DNA of 33,287 nt from an uncultured delta proteobacterium (GTDB taxonomy: Bacteria > Desulfobacterota > WTBG01 > CAIYCZ01 > CAIRTM01): the NCBI GenBank assembly GCA_903911225.1, contig CAIWCT010000249.1, positions 1 through 33,287 on the forward strand, read 5' to 3'. A program made the translations under genes and the position numbers. Below are positions 9,323 to 17,958 of the stretch, one piece after another. The notes below the pieces were generated by a model. The model had not been told where the DNA came from and made no database searches. It was given only the letters and a program-made list of their open reading frames with translations. Position 1 is the stretch's first letter. The number at the start of each line of letters is the position of its first letter.

Positions 9323-11068
9323 TTATGAGAATGGAGAATAACCAAGTGTTTTTGCCTTTGCCCAGACTACAGCCAATTTGCCATTTTGCGCCGCAGGGCG
9401 AAACTCATGCTGCCCTGCCTCCAGAAAACAAGCACTACCGTCATAGGCCTTGCCATCGAGCTGGCCAGCGGTTGAACCGTTTTGTGCAACGATAATATAT
9501 GGTGCAGGTATCCCGATACTAAAGGTTACAGACTGCGCCGCATCGGATGGCGGGGCGAGCAGTTTGCCTGCCACCCGCAGCGAACCGACCGGGATATAAT
9601 TTTCATTGAGAAAAATTCGGGCGCGGCTGGGTAATCGGATGTCATCAAGTGCCGCAACACAAGTGCGTGTGTCAAGCAGCCGTTCCGGAATATCATCGTT
9701 CATGAGGCCGCGCTTGATCCGTGCGCGGGTAATTGTTTCAAGAACATAGTAGGAAGAACGCGGGCGGAAAACAGTTTCCCCCTTCATATCAGCAACAGGA
9801 TCATGCGGACCGGTGAGCCGCAGAATATCGCTGATCAGATTTACCTGCTTAGTTAGACGTTCTTGCCGTGGCGCTACTTCCTGCGCAATTCCCAATATGC
9901 AAATTATCTCAATAAAAACCATACAGGCGGCAATGATGCGTTGCGGCGGGGAAGAAAGCGGATTACAACGCGCGATATGAAGTATACCCTCCGGGAGAAG
10001 CTTCAAGAACACCGGTGTGAGCAAAACTCCTAACAGCGGGTAAAACGGAAGGTAGGACTGCGCGTCTATTACAGGCCAGAACGCATTCAGCGCAAAAAAG
10101 TAAATGCCGCAAACGAAAAGAATAAAAATACGCCGTGTCCGTAAACTGGCAAGAGCCGTTTTTTTACCCATGATTTGTGCAATCGCGTATAGTGCTATAA
10201 GCGATACGGGGAAAATAAGCATGCGCAAATAAGCTTGTTTGTGCCACTTGCCCAGGCCGTGAAGAATATTATGCTGCACTGTTCCATAGTACAATGGCGC
10301 CAAAGCGTCTTTGAAATAAAAGACAAGCACTAATGCTGCAGGTACAATGCATAGACCCGCCAGCAGTGCTGCAGTAAATTTGCCAAAACGGCCGCGGGCC
10401 TGCCGTGAAATATACTGACGGGGGGAAAGAACGACCACAGCCAGTGCGCCGCCTCCCAGGGAACCAAGCAGCAAAGTAGTCTTCATGGATACCCCCAGCG
10501 CCGTACCCAGAAAAAAACCTGCCCAGAAACACTTTGCCGATGTTAACTTTCCGCAAATGAGTAAAGCAAGGGACAGCATCCAGAACATGGCCCAAAGATT
10601 ATCAGTGCGGAACGTACCTGAAAGAATGAAACAAAAGGGGTAAAAGGCCGTAAGCACCGCAGCCCAGAGGCCATAGCGCGCAGAAAAAAGCTCCCGCCCT
10701 ATTAAAAAAACGCACCACAGCGTAATGCAGTACAGCGGGATCATGGTCATCCGCATAGCAAATACCGTGCTCGTGCTTTCTCCAAGAAGCATCAAGAGCG
10801 GAGCATAGAGCATATGAAAAAGAGGGGCATGATTATCGAAAATGTCACGGTATTGCAGGAAACCGTTGGCCCACCCCCACACGACATGGAGATGCTGGGT
10901 TTCATCAGTATCAAAATGGTAATAGAATACAAAGAGCGCCTTCCAAGAAAGGCACAGCGCCAGAGCCAGACAGCCGGCAGCCATTTCGCTTCCGGGTATC
11001 TGAGCCTTTGCTGCAGATTCTGCATGTAACCGACCTGGCAGCGAAAAAAATATTTTCAAGAACCCCAT
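9323..11068 (-). CDS. GT39-like polytopic membrane glycosyltransferase, paralogue of 3441-5147
   Basis: 581 aa; FDTDETQHLHVVWGWANGFLQYRDIFDNHAPLFHML; C-terminal FRPRSSYYVLETITRARIKRGLMNDDIPERLL and VGSLRVAGKLL shared with paralogue. Confidence 0.78.
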   Translation of the reverse strand: MGFLKIFFSLPGRLHAESAAKAQIPGSEMAAGCLALALCLSWKALFVFYYHFDTDETQHLHVVWGWANGFLQYRDIFDNHAPLFHMLYAPLLMLLGESTSTVFAMRMTMIPLYCITLWCVFLIGRELFSARYGLWAAVLTAFYPFCFILSGTFRTDNLWAMFWMLSLALLICGKLTSAKCFWAGFFLGTALGVSMKTTLLLGSLGGGALAVVVLSPRQYISRQARGRFGKFTAALLAGLCIVPAALVLVFYFKDALAPLYYGTVQHNILHGLGKWHKQAYLRMLIFPVSLIALYAIAQIMGKKTALASLRTRRIFILFVCGIYFFALNAFWPVIDAQSYLPFYPLLGVLLTPVFLKLLPEGILHIARCNPLSSPPQRIIAACMVFIEIICILGIAQEVAPRQERLTKQVNLISDILRLTGPHDPVADMKGETVFRPRSSYYVLETITRARIKRGLMNDDIPERLLDTRTCVAALDDIRLPSRARIFLNENYIPVGSLRVAGKLLAPPSDAAQSVTFSIGIPAPYIIVAQNGSTAGQLDGKAYDGSACFLEAGQHEFRPAAQNGKLAVVWAKAKTLGYSPFS

Positions 11069-11207
11069 AGCTCATTATCCAGAAAGATATGATGAGTAGT
11101 ATATTCCGGCAAAACCTTATATAAGAATCCTTGCCAGAAACACATGCTGCCTTTGTCGAATCGGCAGCATTGCTTTACCATCTACAAGTTAACCATATCA
11201 GCTAAAT

Positions 11208-11235
11208 CTTACGGAATGCTTACAGGAGGGTTAAA
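11208..11235 (-). promoter_or_regulatory. Candidate response-regulator box D (three 11-bp-spaced half sites) upstream of 9323-11068
   Basis: Minus strand TTTAAC-CCTCC-TGTAAG-CATTC-CGTAAG; same phase as sites A-C. Confidence 0.5.
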
Positions 11236-11261
11236 ACAATTTCATTTTTAACTACCAGTAA

Positions 11262-12695
11262 CTAGCAGGATGTTGGGAAAGTTAAGGTAACGGTGGTTCC
11301 GCTCGCAGGTGTGCTCTGGATTTGTATGCTCCCGCCATGGAGATCCATGATTGATTTGGCAATAGCAAGGCCCAAGCCCGTGCCTTGCCCGGAAGCAGTT
11401 TTTGCTTTATCGCTTCTATAAAATCGATCAAAGACCTTATCAATGGCAGACTCTTCTATGCCGATGCCGGTATCCCGTATTTGAACACTGACAGTATCAT
11501 TATAGTGCCCTATGCTGATGTCGATTTTTCCACCCGGTGGCGTATAGCGAATTGAGTTTGATAATATGTTGCTTATGACACGCCGAAACAATGAAAGATC
11601 AGCATTCAGTGATGCTGCGCCCCGACAGGTGACTTCTATATTCTGCTGCTCAATCAGAGCATCATAGTATTCCAGCATGGCCTTTATTTCCCCAAAAACA
11701 TCAAAAACAGTGGGCTCAAGTATAATATCGGTGCTTTCAGCTTTCGCAAGAAAGAGCAGACTTTTGATTATATTTGCCAGCTTATCATACTCTTCAAGAT
11801 TTAGTTCAATATGGTGCTGATACTCCTGGGTTGTTCGGGGTTTGGAAAGTATAACTTCAGCCTCTCCCATAAGCGCGTTGATCGGGTTGCGCAATTCATG
11901 GGCAATATTGGACGAAAACTGAGAAAGCCGGGAAAATGAATTTTGCAGATGATCAAGCATCTGATCAAATGAAGATGCAAGTTCGGTAAGTTCCCTGGGC
12001 CACAGAGATGGATTCACCCGTTCATGCAGTTTCGTGCTTCTTATTCTCCTGATGGCGTCGGTTATATCTTTCAGGGGTTGCATACCTTTGCGGGCAATAA
12101 AAAAACCAGCGGCGGCAGAAAATAAAATCCCCAGAACAAGCATACCGATTACTTGATTTTTATACTCATTGAGCATTCCCTGTTCTCTGGATATATCCAG
12201 TGCAACTTGAAGAAGTCTTTTTTCAGTAGGGGAGACTCCGACATTTGCCCATTCAGACTTTAAAAGATACAATCTTCCATCAGGAGTGCTTTTTTTCCAG
12301 CCTTTCAACGGTTCTTTATCAAATTTCAAAGGCTCTAAAAAAAACGTTGAAAGCAGGGGATTCTCTTTGTTGGAAAATTCAAATACTTTTGCGCCTTTTT
12401 CATCTAAAATCCTGACATAATTAGCAAGGGGAGAGCCTTCCCCTTCATTAACTTCCTCTTGTAACAACTGCAGATTATCAGGATGCTCTTTTAAAATAGT
12501 ACGCAGGTCATGAATTTTCTCGACAAGAAACTCGTTGTCTTCTCCTTCCAGATTATGCATCAAAGCGAAATATAAATAACCGGTTATTGCGGCAAGTATT
12601 CCAAATGCCGAAAGCATGTAGAACAGAGTAAGCCTATAGGTGATTGAGATGGCCTTGTTTTTATTATCTTTTTTCAAAAACATATCCTGCCCCAC
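11262..12695 (-). CDS. Sensor histidine kinase (CusS/PmrB-like, HAMP + HisKA + HATPase)
   Basis: FSSNIAHELRNPINALMGEAE (H box), NILSNSIRYTPPGG (N box), DTGIGIEESAIDKVFDRFYR, GTGLGLAIAKSI; two TM segments. Confidence 0.94.
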   Translation of the reverse strand: MGQDMFLKKDNKNKAISITYRLTLFYMLSAFGILAAITGYLYFALMHNLEGEDNEFLVEKIHDLRTILKEHPDNLQLLQEEVNEGEGSPLANYVRILDEKGAKVFEFSNKENPLLSTFFLEPLKFDKEPLKGWKKSTPDGRLYLLKSEWANVGVSPTEKRLLQVALDISREQGMLNEYKNQVIGMLVLGILFSAAAGFFIARKGMQPLKDITDAIRRIRSTKLHERVNPSLWPRELTELASSFDQMLDHLQNSFSRLSQFSSNIAHELRNPINALMGEAEVILSKPRTTQEYQHHIELNLEEYDKLANIIKSLLFLAKAESTDIILEPTVFDVFGEIKAMLEYYDALIEQQNIEVTCRGAASLNADLSLFRRVISNILSNSIRYTPPGGKIDISIGHYNDTVSVQIRDTGIGIEESAIDKVFDRFYRSDKAKTASGQGTGLGLAIAKSIMDLHGGSIQIQSTPASGTTVTLTFPTSC

Positions 12696-13335
12696 GAACC
12701 GTATGAATAAGCTTTATTTCAAACAGATCATCGACCTTTGCACGAAGCCTGAGTATCGCCACATCAACAATATTTCTATCGCTTTCGAAATTTATATCCC
12801 AAACATGTTCGGCTATAGTCGAGCGAGACAAAACCTGCCCTTGGTTTTGCACGAGATAATTTAATAAAACAAATTCCTTTGGCGTCAACTCAATAAGAGT
12901 TTCTCCACGCATTACTTTATGGGATGCTGAGTCAATCTCAAGGTCTGCTATTTTTATTTTTCCGATCTGTCGTACCTGACCACGCTTCAAAAGAGCATAT
13001 ATCCTAGCAAGGAGTTCAGAAAAGGCAAATGGCTTAATAAGATAATCATCTGCACCCAGTGTCAGCCCCCGTACCCGATCCTGCACTTTGTCGCAAGCGG
13101 TCAGGAAAAGCACCGGCGTTTGTTGCCCTTTCTTTCGCAGCTCGCTTAAAACAGACCACCCATCCAGTTCCGGAAGCATTACATCCAGAACAATAAGATC
13201 ATAATTAATGGTAAGTGCACAATGAAGCCCATCGTCCCCCCGATGCATAGCGTCTACGACAAAACCGTTTTCGGTAAGACCTTTTTTAAGATAATCAGCC
13301 GTACGAATCGAATCTTCAATAATTAAAATTCGCAT
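12664..13335 (-). CDS. OmpR-family response regulator (CusR/PmrA-like)
   Basis: MRILIIEDS...LDVMLPELDGW...TPVLFLTACD...LTLGADDYLIKPFAFSELLARI; winged helix TPKEFVLLNYL...GAGYVFE. ORF GTG at 13350, ATG at 13335 fits the family start; overlaps the kinase ORF. Confidence 0.94.
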   Translation of the reverse strand: MRILIIEDSIRTADYLKKGLTENGFVVDAMHRGDDGLHCALTINYDLIVLDVMLPELDGWSVLSELRKKGQQTPVLFLTACDKVQDRVRGLTLGADDYLIKPFAFSELLARIYALLKRGQVRQIGKIKIADLEIDSASHKVMRGETLIELTPKEFVLLNYLVQNQGQVLSRSTIAEHVWDINFESDRNIVDVAILRLRAKVDDLFEIKLIHTVRGAGYVFEKR

Positions 13336-13383
13336 AATGCCCTGTCCCACTATTAAATTTAGATTAATTAATAGCTTTTGCTG

Positions 13384-13411
13384 ATTACGCGAGAATTAAA
13401 CGGGGATTAAA
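13384..13411 (-). promoter_or_regulatory. Candidate response-regulator box A (autoregulatory) upstream of the response regulator
   Basis: Minus strand TTTAAT-CCCCG-TTTAAT-TCTCG-CGTAAT; followed 10 nt later by TATTAA (-10-like). Confidence 0.6.
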
Positions 13412-13509
13412 TGTTGTTCATATGGATAATGGTTGGAGGAATGGCAATGCCGGCTTGTTCCTGTATCAAAACCGGCTGTCACAGTCTGTTGACTCTTGGG
13501 TGGCACATT

Positions 13510-15504
13510 TTATTTCCGGAGGGCTTCAGGCGGCAGGTGATAGAGCTGGTTGTAGTAGAGATACCCGGGCAGCAGGGCATGCGCCAGGGCATTCTTGGCA
13601 AGCTCGGGGTCAAGTTCCGCAGAAGTCAGCCGCCCATCGGAATAGACAAACTGTTCCGGCTCCATATGGGGCTGCAGCAGGACAACCCGGTTGTCTTCCA
13701 TAAAGGCATTCGTGTCTCCATACTGCATAATGGCCCTGCCTTTGATAGTGTCCGGCAGGCTTAAAAGCGCTCTGCCCGGTACCGGGTGCTCGGTGCTGAT
13801 GCCCATAAGGTCAAGAAGCGTGGGTGTCATATCGATCTGGCTTGCTACCTTATCATAGGTACCGGGTTTGACATTTGGCCCAATAAGCAGTCCTGTAATA
13901 TGAAATTTATGCACGGGTATCAGGTCCTGGCCCTGAAGCCGCGTGCTGTGGTCGGCAATAATCAGAAAAAGCGTATTCTTGTAGTAGGACTCTTTTTTCG
14001 CCATCTCGAAAAATTTTCCAACGGCATAATCAGCATACTTGACAGCATTATTGCGGGTCGCCTTGGGCTGTTCATAGAGGTCGATACGTCCTTCGGGAAA
14101 GTCATACGGGTCGTGGTTCGATGTGGTCAAAACAAGGGCAAAAAAGGGCGCGTCCCCCTTTTTCGTGAATATTTCGTTGGCCTTATTAAAAAGATCCTCA
14201 TCAGAGACGCCCCAGGCGGCGGTAAACAGAGGGCTTTTGATGTCCCCTTTATCATAGATTTCCTGTATGCCGTTGCCGAGGAAAAAACCGCTCATGCTGT
14301 CAAATGTCCGCCTGCCGCCATAGATAAAATCGGTTGCATAGCCCTTGCGGCGCAGCAGCTCGGCGATAGTGAAAAAGTTTTTTTGCGACAGGCCGAGCTT
14401 CACCGTGCTTTCGCCTGCTGTTGGCAGGAACCCTGACATGATGGCCTCAATGCCCCGAATTGTTCTAATGCCGGTGCTGTAGAGTTGTGTCAGCAGCGTT
14501 CCCTCTTTGCTCAGCCGGTCTATGTTCGGCGTCAGTGGCAGGCCGCCCAGACAGCCGACATATTCAGCACCGAGACTTTCCTGAAGGATGATGACAAGAT
14601 TTACCGGCTTCTCCGGGGAAAAACGTGACTGCTGGTAATGCAGCAGCGGTATATCGAGGTTTCTGCATGCCTCTGCGCTAATCCCCTCATGGGAGCGGAT
14701 TTGCGAAAGTATTTCTGCGGGGTTCATGTCGCCATACAGTTTTCGCGGATCGGTTTCCATTTTTAAATTTGTATAGAATGCATAGCAAAGCGAATATGTT
14801 GAGTTGAGAGCAAGCTGGTTTGCAAGATGGTTTGATGAAAAAAAGGCAAGGCTGATATTGGCAGGGTGCTTTATAAATGTCGAACGGGCGCCTATTGTCA
14901 GCAGAATCCCACCGACCGCGAGCAAAAGCAGCCTTTGCTTAAAGGAACGCTCTTTGGCCTGTTTAAAAAGTTTTTGGGAAAATTTGTATACAAACAGAAA
15001 GATGAGCACCACGGCCAGAAGTCCGCAGGCCAGGCTCACCCTGTGCCCCTTCAGTATCATGGCAAAAACCTCACGCACTTGAACCATATGCTCCAAAAAA
15101 ACACGGTCAAGGCGCGTGTCGAACTCATCAATAAAGGGAAAGGTAGCAATTTCAAGAAAAGCAAACACCGATGCAAGGGCTGCGAAACAGACAGAAAACA
15201 CCCAGCATATCTTGGCCATAACCTTTCGGGGCAAAAAAACCACGGCAAGCAACGGGATTATGAGCACGTAGCAGAGCAGTATTGTATCGATCCTGAAACC
15301 GATGGGAATAATCCTAAAATAATTCTTAACTTCTACCAATCTGTTGAAATTTTCCGCACACAGGATAAATCTAAAGAAAGTAAAAATAAAAAGGCCAACA
15401 AGGTAAAAAAGGACCATCGGGGCTAGAGGCTGCAGAAACGACAGCCGCTCTTTAATAAGACTTTTTTTAACGGCTGCATTATGTGGAAGCTGTTTCATAT
15501 TCAT
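13510..15504 (-). CDS. LTA synthase family / sulfatase-type phosphatidyl-headgroup transferase
   Basis: 664 aa; five N-terminal TM segments, LVIILQESLGAEYVGCLGG...TPNIDRLSKEGTLLTQLYSTGIRTIRGIEAIMSGFLP, LIIADHSTRL, SQIDMTPTLLDLMG. Confidence 0.9.
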   Translation of the reverse strand: MNMKQLPHNAAVKKSLIKERLSFLQPLAPMVLFYLVGLFIFTFFRFILCAENFNRLVEVKNYFRIIPIGFRIDTILLCYVLIIPLLAVVFLPRKVMAKICWVFSVCFAALASVFAFLEIATFPFIDEFDTRLDRVFLEHMVQVREVFAMILKGHRVSLACGLLAVVLIFLFVYKFSQKLFKQAKERSFKQRLLLLAVGGILLTIGARSTFIKHPANISLAFFSSNHLANQLALNSTYSLCYAFYTNLKMETDPRKLYGDMNPAEILSQIRSHEGISAEACRNLDIPLLHYQQSRFSPEKPVNLVIILQESLGAEYVGCLGGLPLTPNIDRLSKEGTLLTQLYSTGIRTIRGIEAIMSGFLPTAGESTVKLGLSQKNFFTIAELLRRKGYATDFIYGGRRTFDSMSGFFLGNGIQEIYDKGDIKSPLFTAAWGVSDEDLFNKANEIFTKKGDAPFFALVLTTSNHDPYDFPEGRIDLYEQPKATRNNAVKYADYAVGKFFEMAKKESYYKNTLFLIIADHSTRLQGQDLIPVHKFHITGLLIGPNVKPGTYDKVASQIDMTPTLLDLMGISTEHPVPGRALLSLPDTIKGRAIMQYGDTNAFMEDNRVVLLQPHMEPEQFVYSDGRLTSAELDPELAKNALAHALLPGYLYYNQLYHLPPEALRK

Positions 15505-15647
15505 CCTTATTTTTTATCCGCAGAGCCTGAGGACAATGAGGTTTTTGCCCCTGTATCTGCACTGGCGGTTAATATGCCGGGCTTGATGGGGTCTTGAAGA
15601 TCCATGGTCATTTGTTTTTGTATCTTAAGCTTATTTATATGCGCTAT

Positions 15648-15675
15648 GTTAAACAAGAGTTAAAGACAAATTAAA
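15648..15675 (-). promoter_or_regulatory. Candidate response-regulator box B upstream of 13510-15504
   Basis: Minus strand TTTAAT-TTGTC-TTTAAC-TCTTG-TTTAAC; three half sites at exact 11-bp period, then 8 nt and TATAAA. Confidence 0.6.
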
Positions 15676-15857
15676 TTTATTTCATCACATCAAAATACGC
15701 GAGCATGGCTCACATGTCCACTTAAAAACAATTGAATTTACAGTAAGTTATAGTAATCTTTTTTTTTATTGCATCGTATTGCCTGCATGAAATTTTTTCG
15801 ATTAAGCTATTCAGCCTAACCCACCTTAAATTCGTTTTTTTTAAATCATTACATTTT

Positions 15858-15874
15858 CTTAATTAGCTTTTAAC
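15858..15874 (+). promoter_or_regulatory. Candidate response-regulator box C upstream of 15944-17941
   Basis: CTTAAT-TAGCT-TTTAAC followed after 8 nt by CATAAA; same half-site spacing as boxes A, B, D. Confidence 0.5.
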
Positions 15875-15943
15875 CTTTAATTCATAAACACATGCTAATT
15901 TTCTCAACAATTAAAAAAGTACGCCAACAACAGGAGATACACT

Positions 15944-17941
15944 GTGTGCGATAAAACTGCGCCCCTTCAGCAAAACAGCATTACATCAGCATTAGGCAGT
16001 ATCAAGCATGCCGGGGGCGCCTTTGATTTTGCCTCATCAACGCCATTTTTCAAACTGCTTGCAGCAGTGGCTGCCGTTTTTTTATTTTTATCAACTGGTA
16101 CGCGTTGCACCCTGCTGTGGCAAAGCGCAGCCGAGGTGGACTTCTCGGCATGGATACTTATAAAAACTTTTGTGGCTGGTTTTTTTTATGATGCCGTGAC
16201 ATGCACCTATGTCCTGGCGCCCCTGACGGCGCTACTTGCCTTTGCACCTGCGGATTTGTTTACCGGTCGCAGGCTGAAATTTCTTTTCTATGGCTTTATT
16301 TTTGCGCTATTTGCCGTTCTTGTCTTTACGGCCTGCGCTGAGTATTTTTTCTGGGAGGAGTTTGAAACACGGTTCGATTTTGTAGCTGTCGATTACCTGG
16401 TATATCAGCGTGAAGTTACGGACAATATCAGGCAGTCATATCCTCTCAAAATAATTTTTCCTGCCATCTGCATGGGCACTCTTATGCTTTTTGCCGCGGT
16501 GAAGCGCCCCATCGACCGCTGCCTGCAACAGCCTGCTTTCTGGCAGCACCGGACCGCAATCGGCTGCGTTCTGTTCCTGCTTCCCCTGTGCAGCGCAATC
16601 TTCATCAGCGACTCGTTCAGCAAAATATCGGCCAACAGGCTTAACAACAATCTTGCCATGAACGGGATATACTCTTTTTTTGAAGCTTTGCGGAACAACC
16701 ATATGGACTATACACAGCAGTATGCAACTCTGGACAATGACGAAGTATCCCATCGCTTAAGACTGGCCGTTGACCCGAGCAATAAAACATTTATAAATCC
16801 TCCAGGCTCAGAGCCCGATATTTGGCGTATTACAAAAAACAGCGCAGAACCCGAAACCCGGCATAATGTAGTCGTTGTTGTGATTGAAAGCATGAGTGCA
16901 GAATTCATGCATACTTTTGGCAATCGTGATAACCTTTCCCCCAACCTGGATGAGCTTGCTCAACAGGGGTTGCTCTTTACCAATCTGTATGCCAATGGCA
17001 CCCGAACGGTTCGCGGCCTTGAAGCCATAGCGCTGTCCGTCCCGCCGACGCCTCCCGAATCTGTTGTGAGGCGGCCCAATAATGACGGACTTTTCACTAT
17101 AGCAACACCCTTCATGCGTCGGGGCTATGACGCCATGTTTTTATATGGCGGGTACAGCTATTTCGACAATATGGCGACATTTTTTGGCGGTAACGGCTTT
17201 TCAGTTATTGACCGCGGAGACCTTGCCCGCGATGAAATAAACTTCTCGAATGCCTGGGGTGTCTGCGACCAGGACATGTACCGCCGCGTTGTGCGTGAGG
17301 CCGATACTGTTCAGGGCAGGGGCGGTAATTTTTTTATGGTTGTCATGACCACTTCAAACCACCGGCCGTTCACCTATCCTAAGGGTAAAATCGATATCCC
17401 TTCGGGAAAAGGAAGATCCGGCGGGGTGAAATACAGTGATTTTGCCATCGGCGAGTTTATCAAGAACGCGTCAACACACCCTTGGTTCGACAACACAATT
17501 TTTATATTTGTTGCCGATCACTGCGCTCGCAGCGGCGGCAAGAATGAAATTCCCGTTGACAATTATCATATACCCTGCATATTTTATGCGCCGAAGATAG
17601 TGAAGCCCGGCACGGTCGATGGTATTGCAAGCCAGATAGACATAGCGCCAACACTTTTTGACCTGCTTAACTGGCAGTATACGAGCAGCTTTGTCGGGAA
17701 ATCAGTCTTTAAAATGCAGCCGGAAGAGCACAGGGCCTTCATCAGCAATCATATGACTTTGGGGTATTTAAAGGGTGATATGCTGGTGGCGCTGGAGCCC
17801 GGCGGAAAGGTGAATACCTATAAAGTCGACCCGGCATCGCATACCGAGCAACAGGTTGCCTCTCAGCAACCCGTTATCGATGAAGCCATAACCTATTACC
17901 AGGGCATAAGCAGCATGCTCAACAGCAAGCTAAAACGCTGA
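15944..17941 (+). CDS. LTA synthase family / sulfatase-type transferase (divergent paralogue)
   Basis: 665 aa, GTG start after AACAGGAGATA; VVVVIESMSAEFMHTFG...SPNLDELAQQGLLFTNLYANGTRTVRGLEAIALSVPPTP; FVADHCARSGG; SQIDIAPTLFDLL. Confidence 0.9.
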   Translation: MCDKTAPLQQNSITSALGSIKHAGGAFDFASSTPFFKLLAAVAAVFLFLSTGTRCTLLWQSAAEVDFSAWILIKTFVAGFFYDAVTCTYVLAPLTALLAFAPADLFTGRRLKFLFYGFIFALFAVLVFTACAEYFFWEEFETRFDFVAVDYLVYQREVTDNIRQSYPLKIIFPAICMGTLMLFAAVKRPIDRCLQQPAFWQHRTAIGCVLFLLPLCSAIFISDSFSKISANRLNNNLAMNGIYSFFEALRNNHMDYTQQYATLDNDEVSHRLRLAVDPSNKTFINPPGSEPDIWRITKNSAEPETRHNVVVVVIESMSAEFMHTFGNRDNLSPNLDELAQQGLLFTNLYANGTRTVRGLEAIALSVPPTPPESVVRRPNNDGLFTIATPFMRRGYDAMFLYGGYSYFDNMATFFGGNGFSVIDRGDLARDEINFSNAWGVCDQDMYRRVVREADTVQGRGGNFFMVVMTTSNHRPFTYPKGKIDIPSGKGRSGGVKYSDFAIGEFIKNASTHPWFDNTIFIFVADHCARSGGKNEIPVDNYHIPCIFYAPKIVKPGTVDGIASQIDIAPTLFDLLNWQYTSSFVGKSVFKMQPEEHRAFISNHMTLGYLKGDMLVALEPGGKVNTYKVDPASHTEQQVASQQPVIDEAITYYQGISSMLNSKLKR

Positions 17942-17958
17942 AAGGGGAAATTGACGAG

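Noticed and set aside
13350-13374. AT-rich inverted repeat CTATTAA...TTAATAG upstream of the response regulator as an operator
   Set aside because: Overlaps the likely -10/start region and is low complexity; the 11-bp direct repeats upstream are a better explanation
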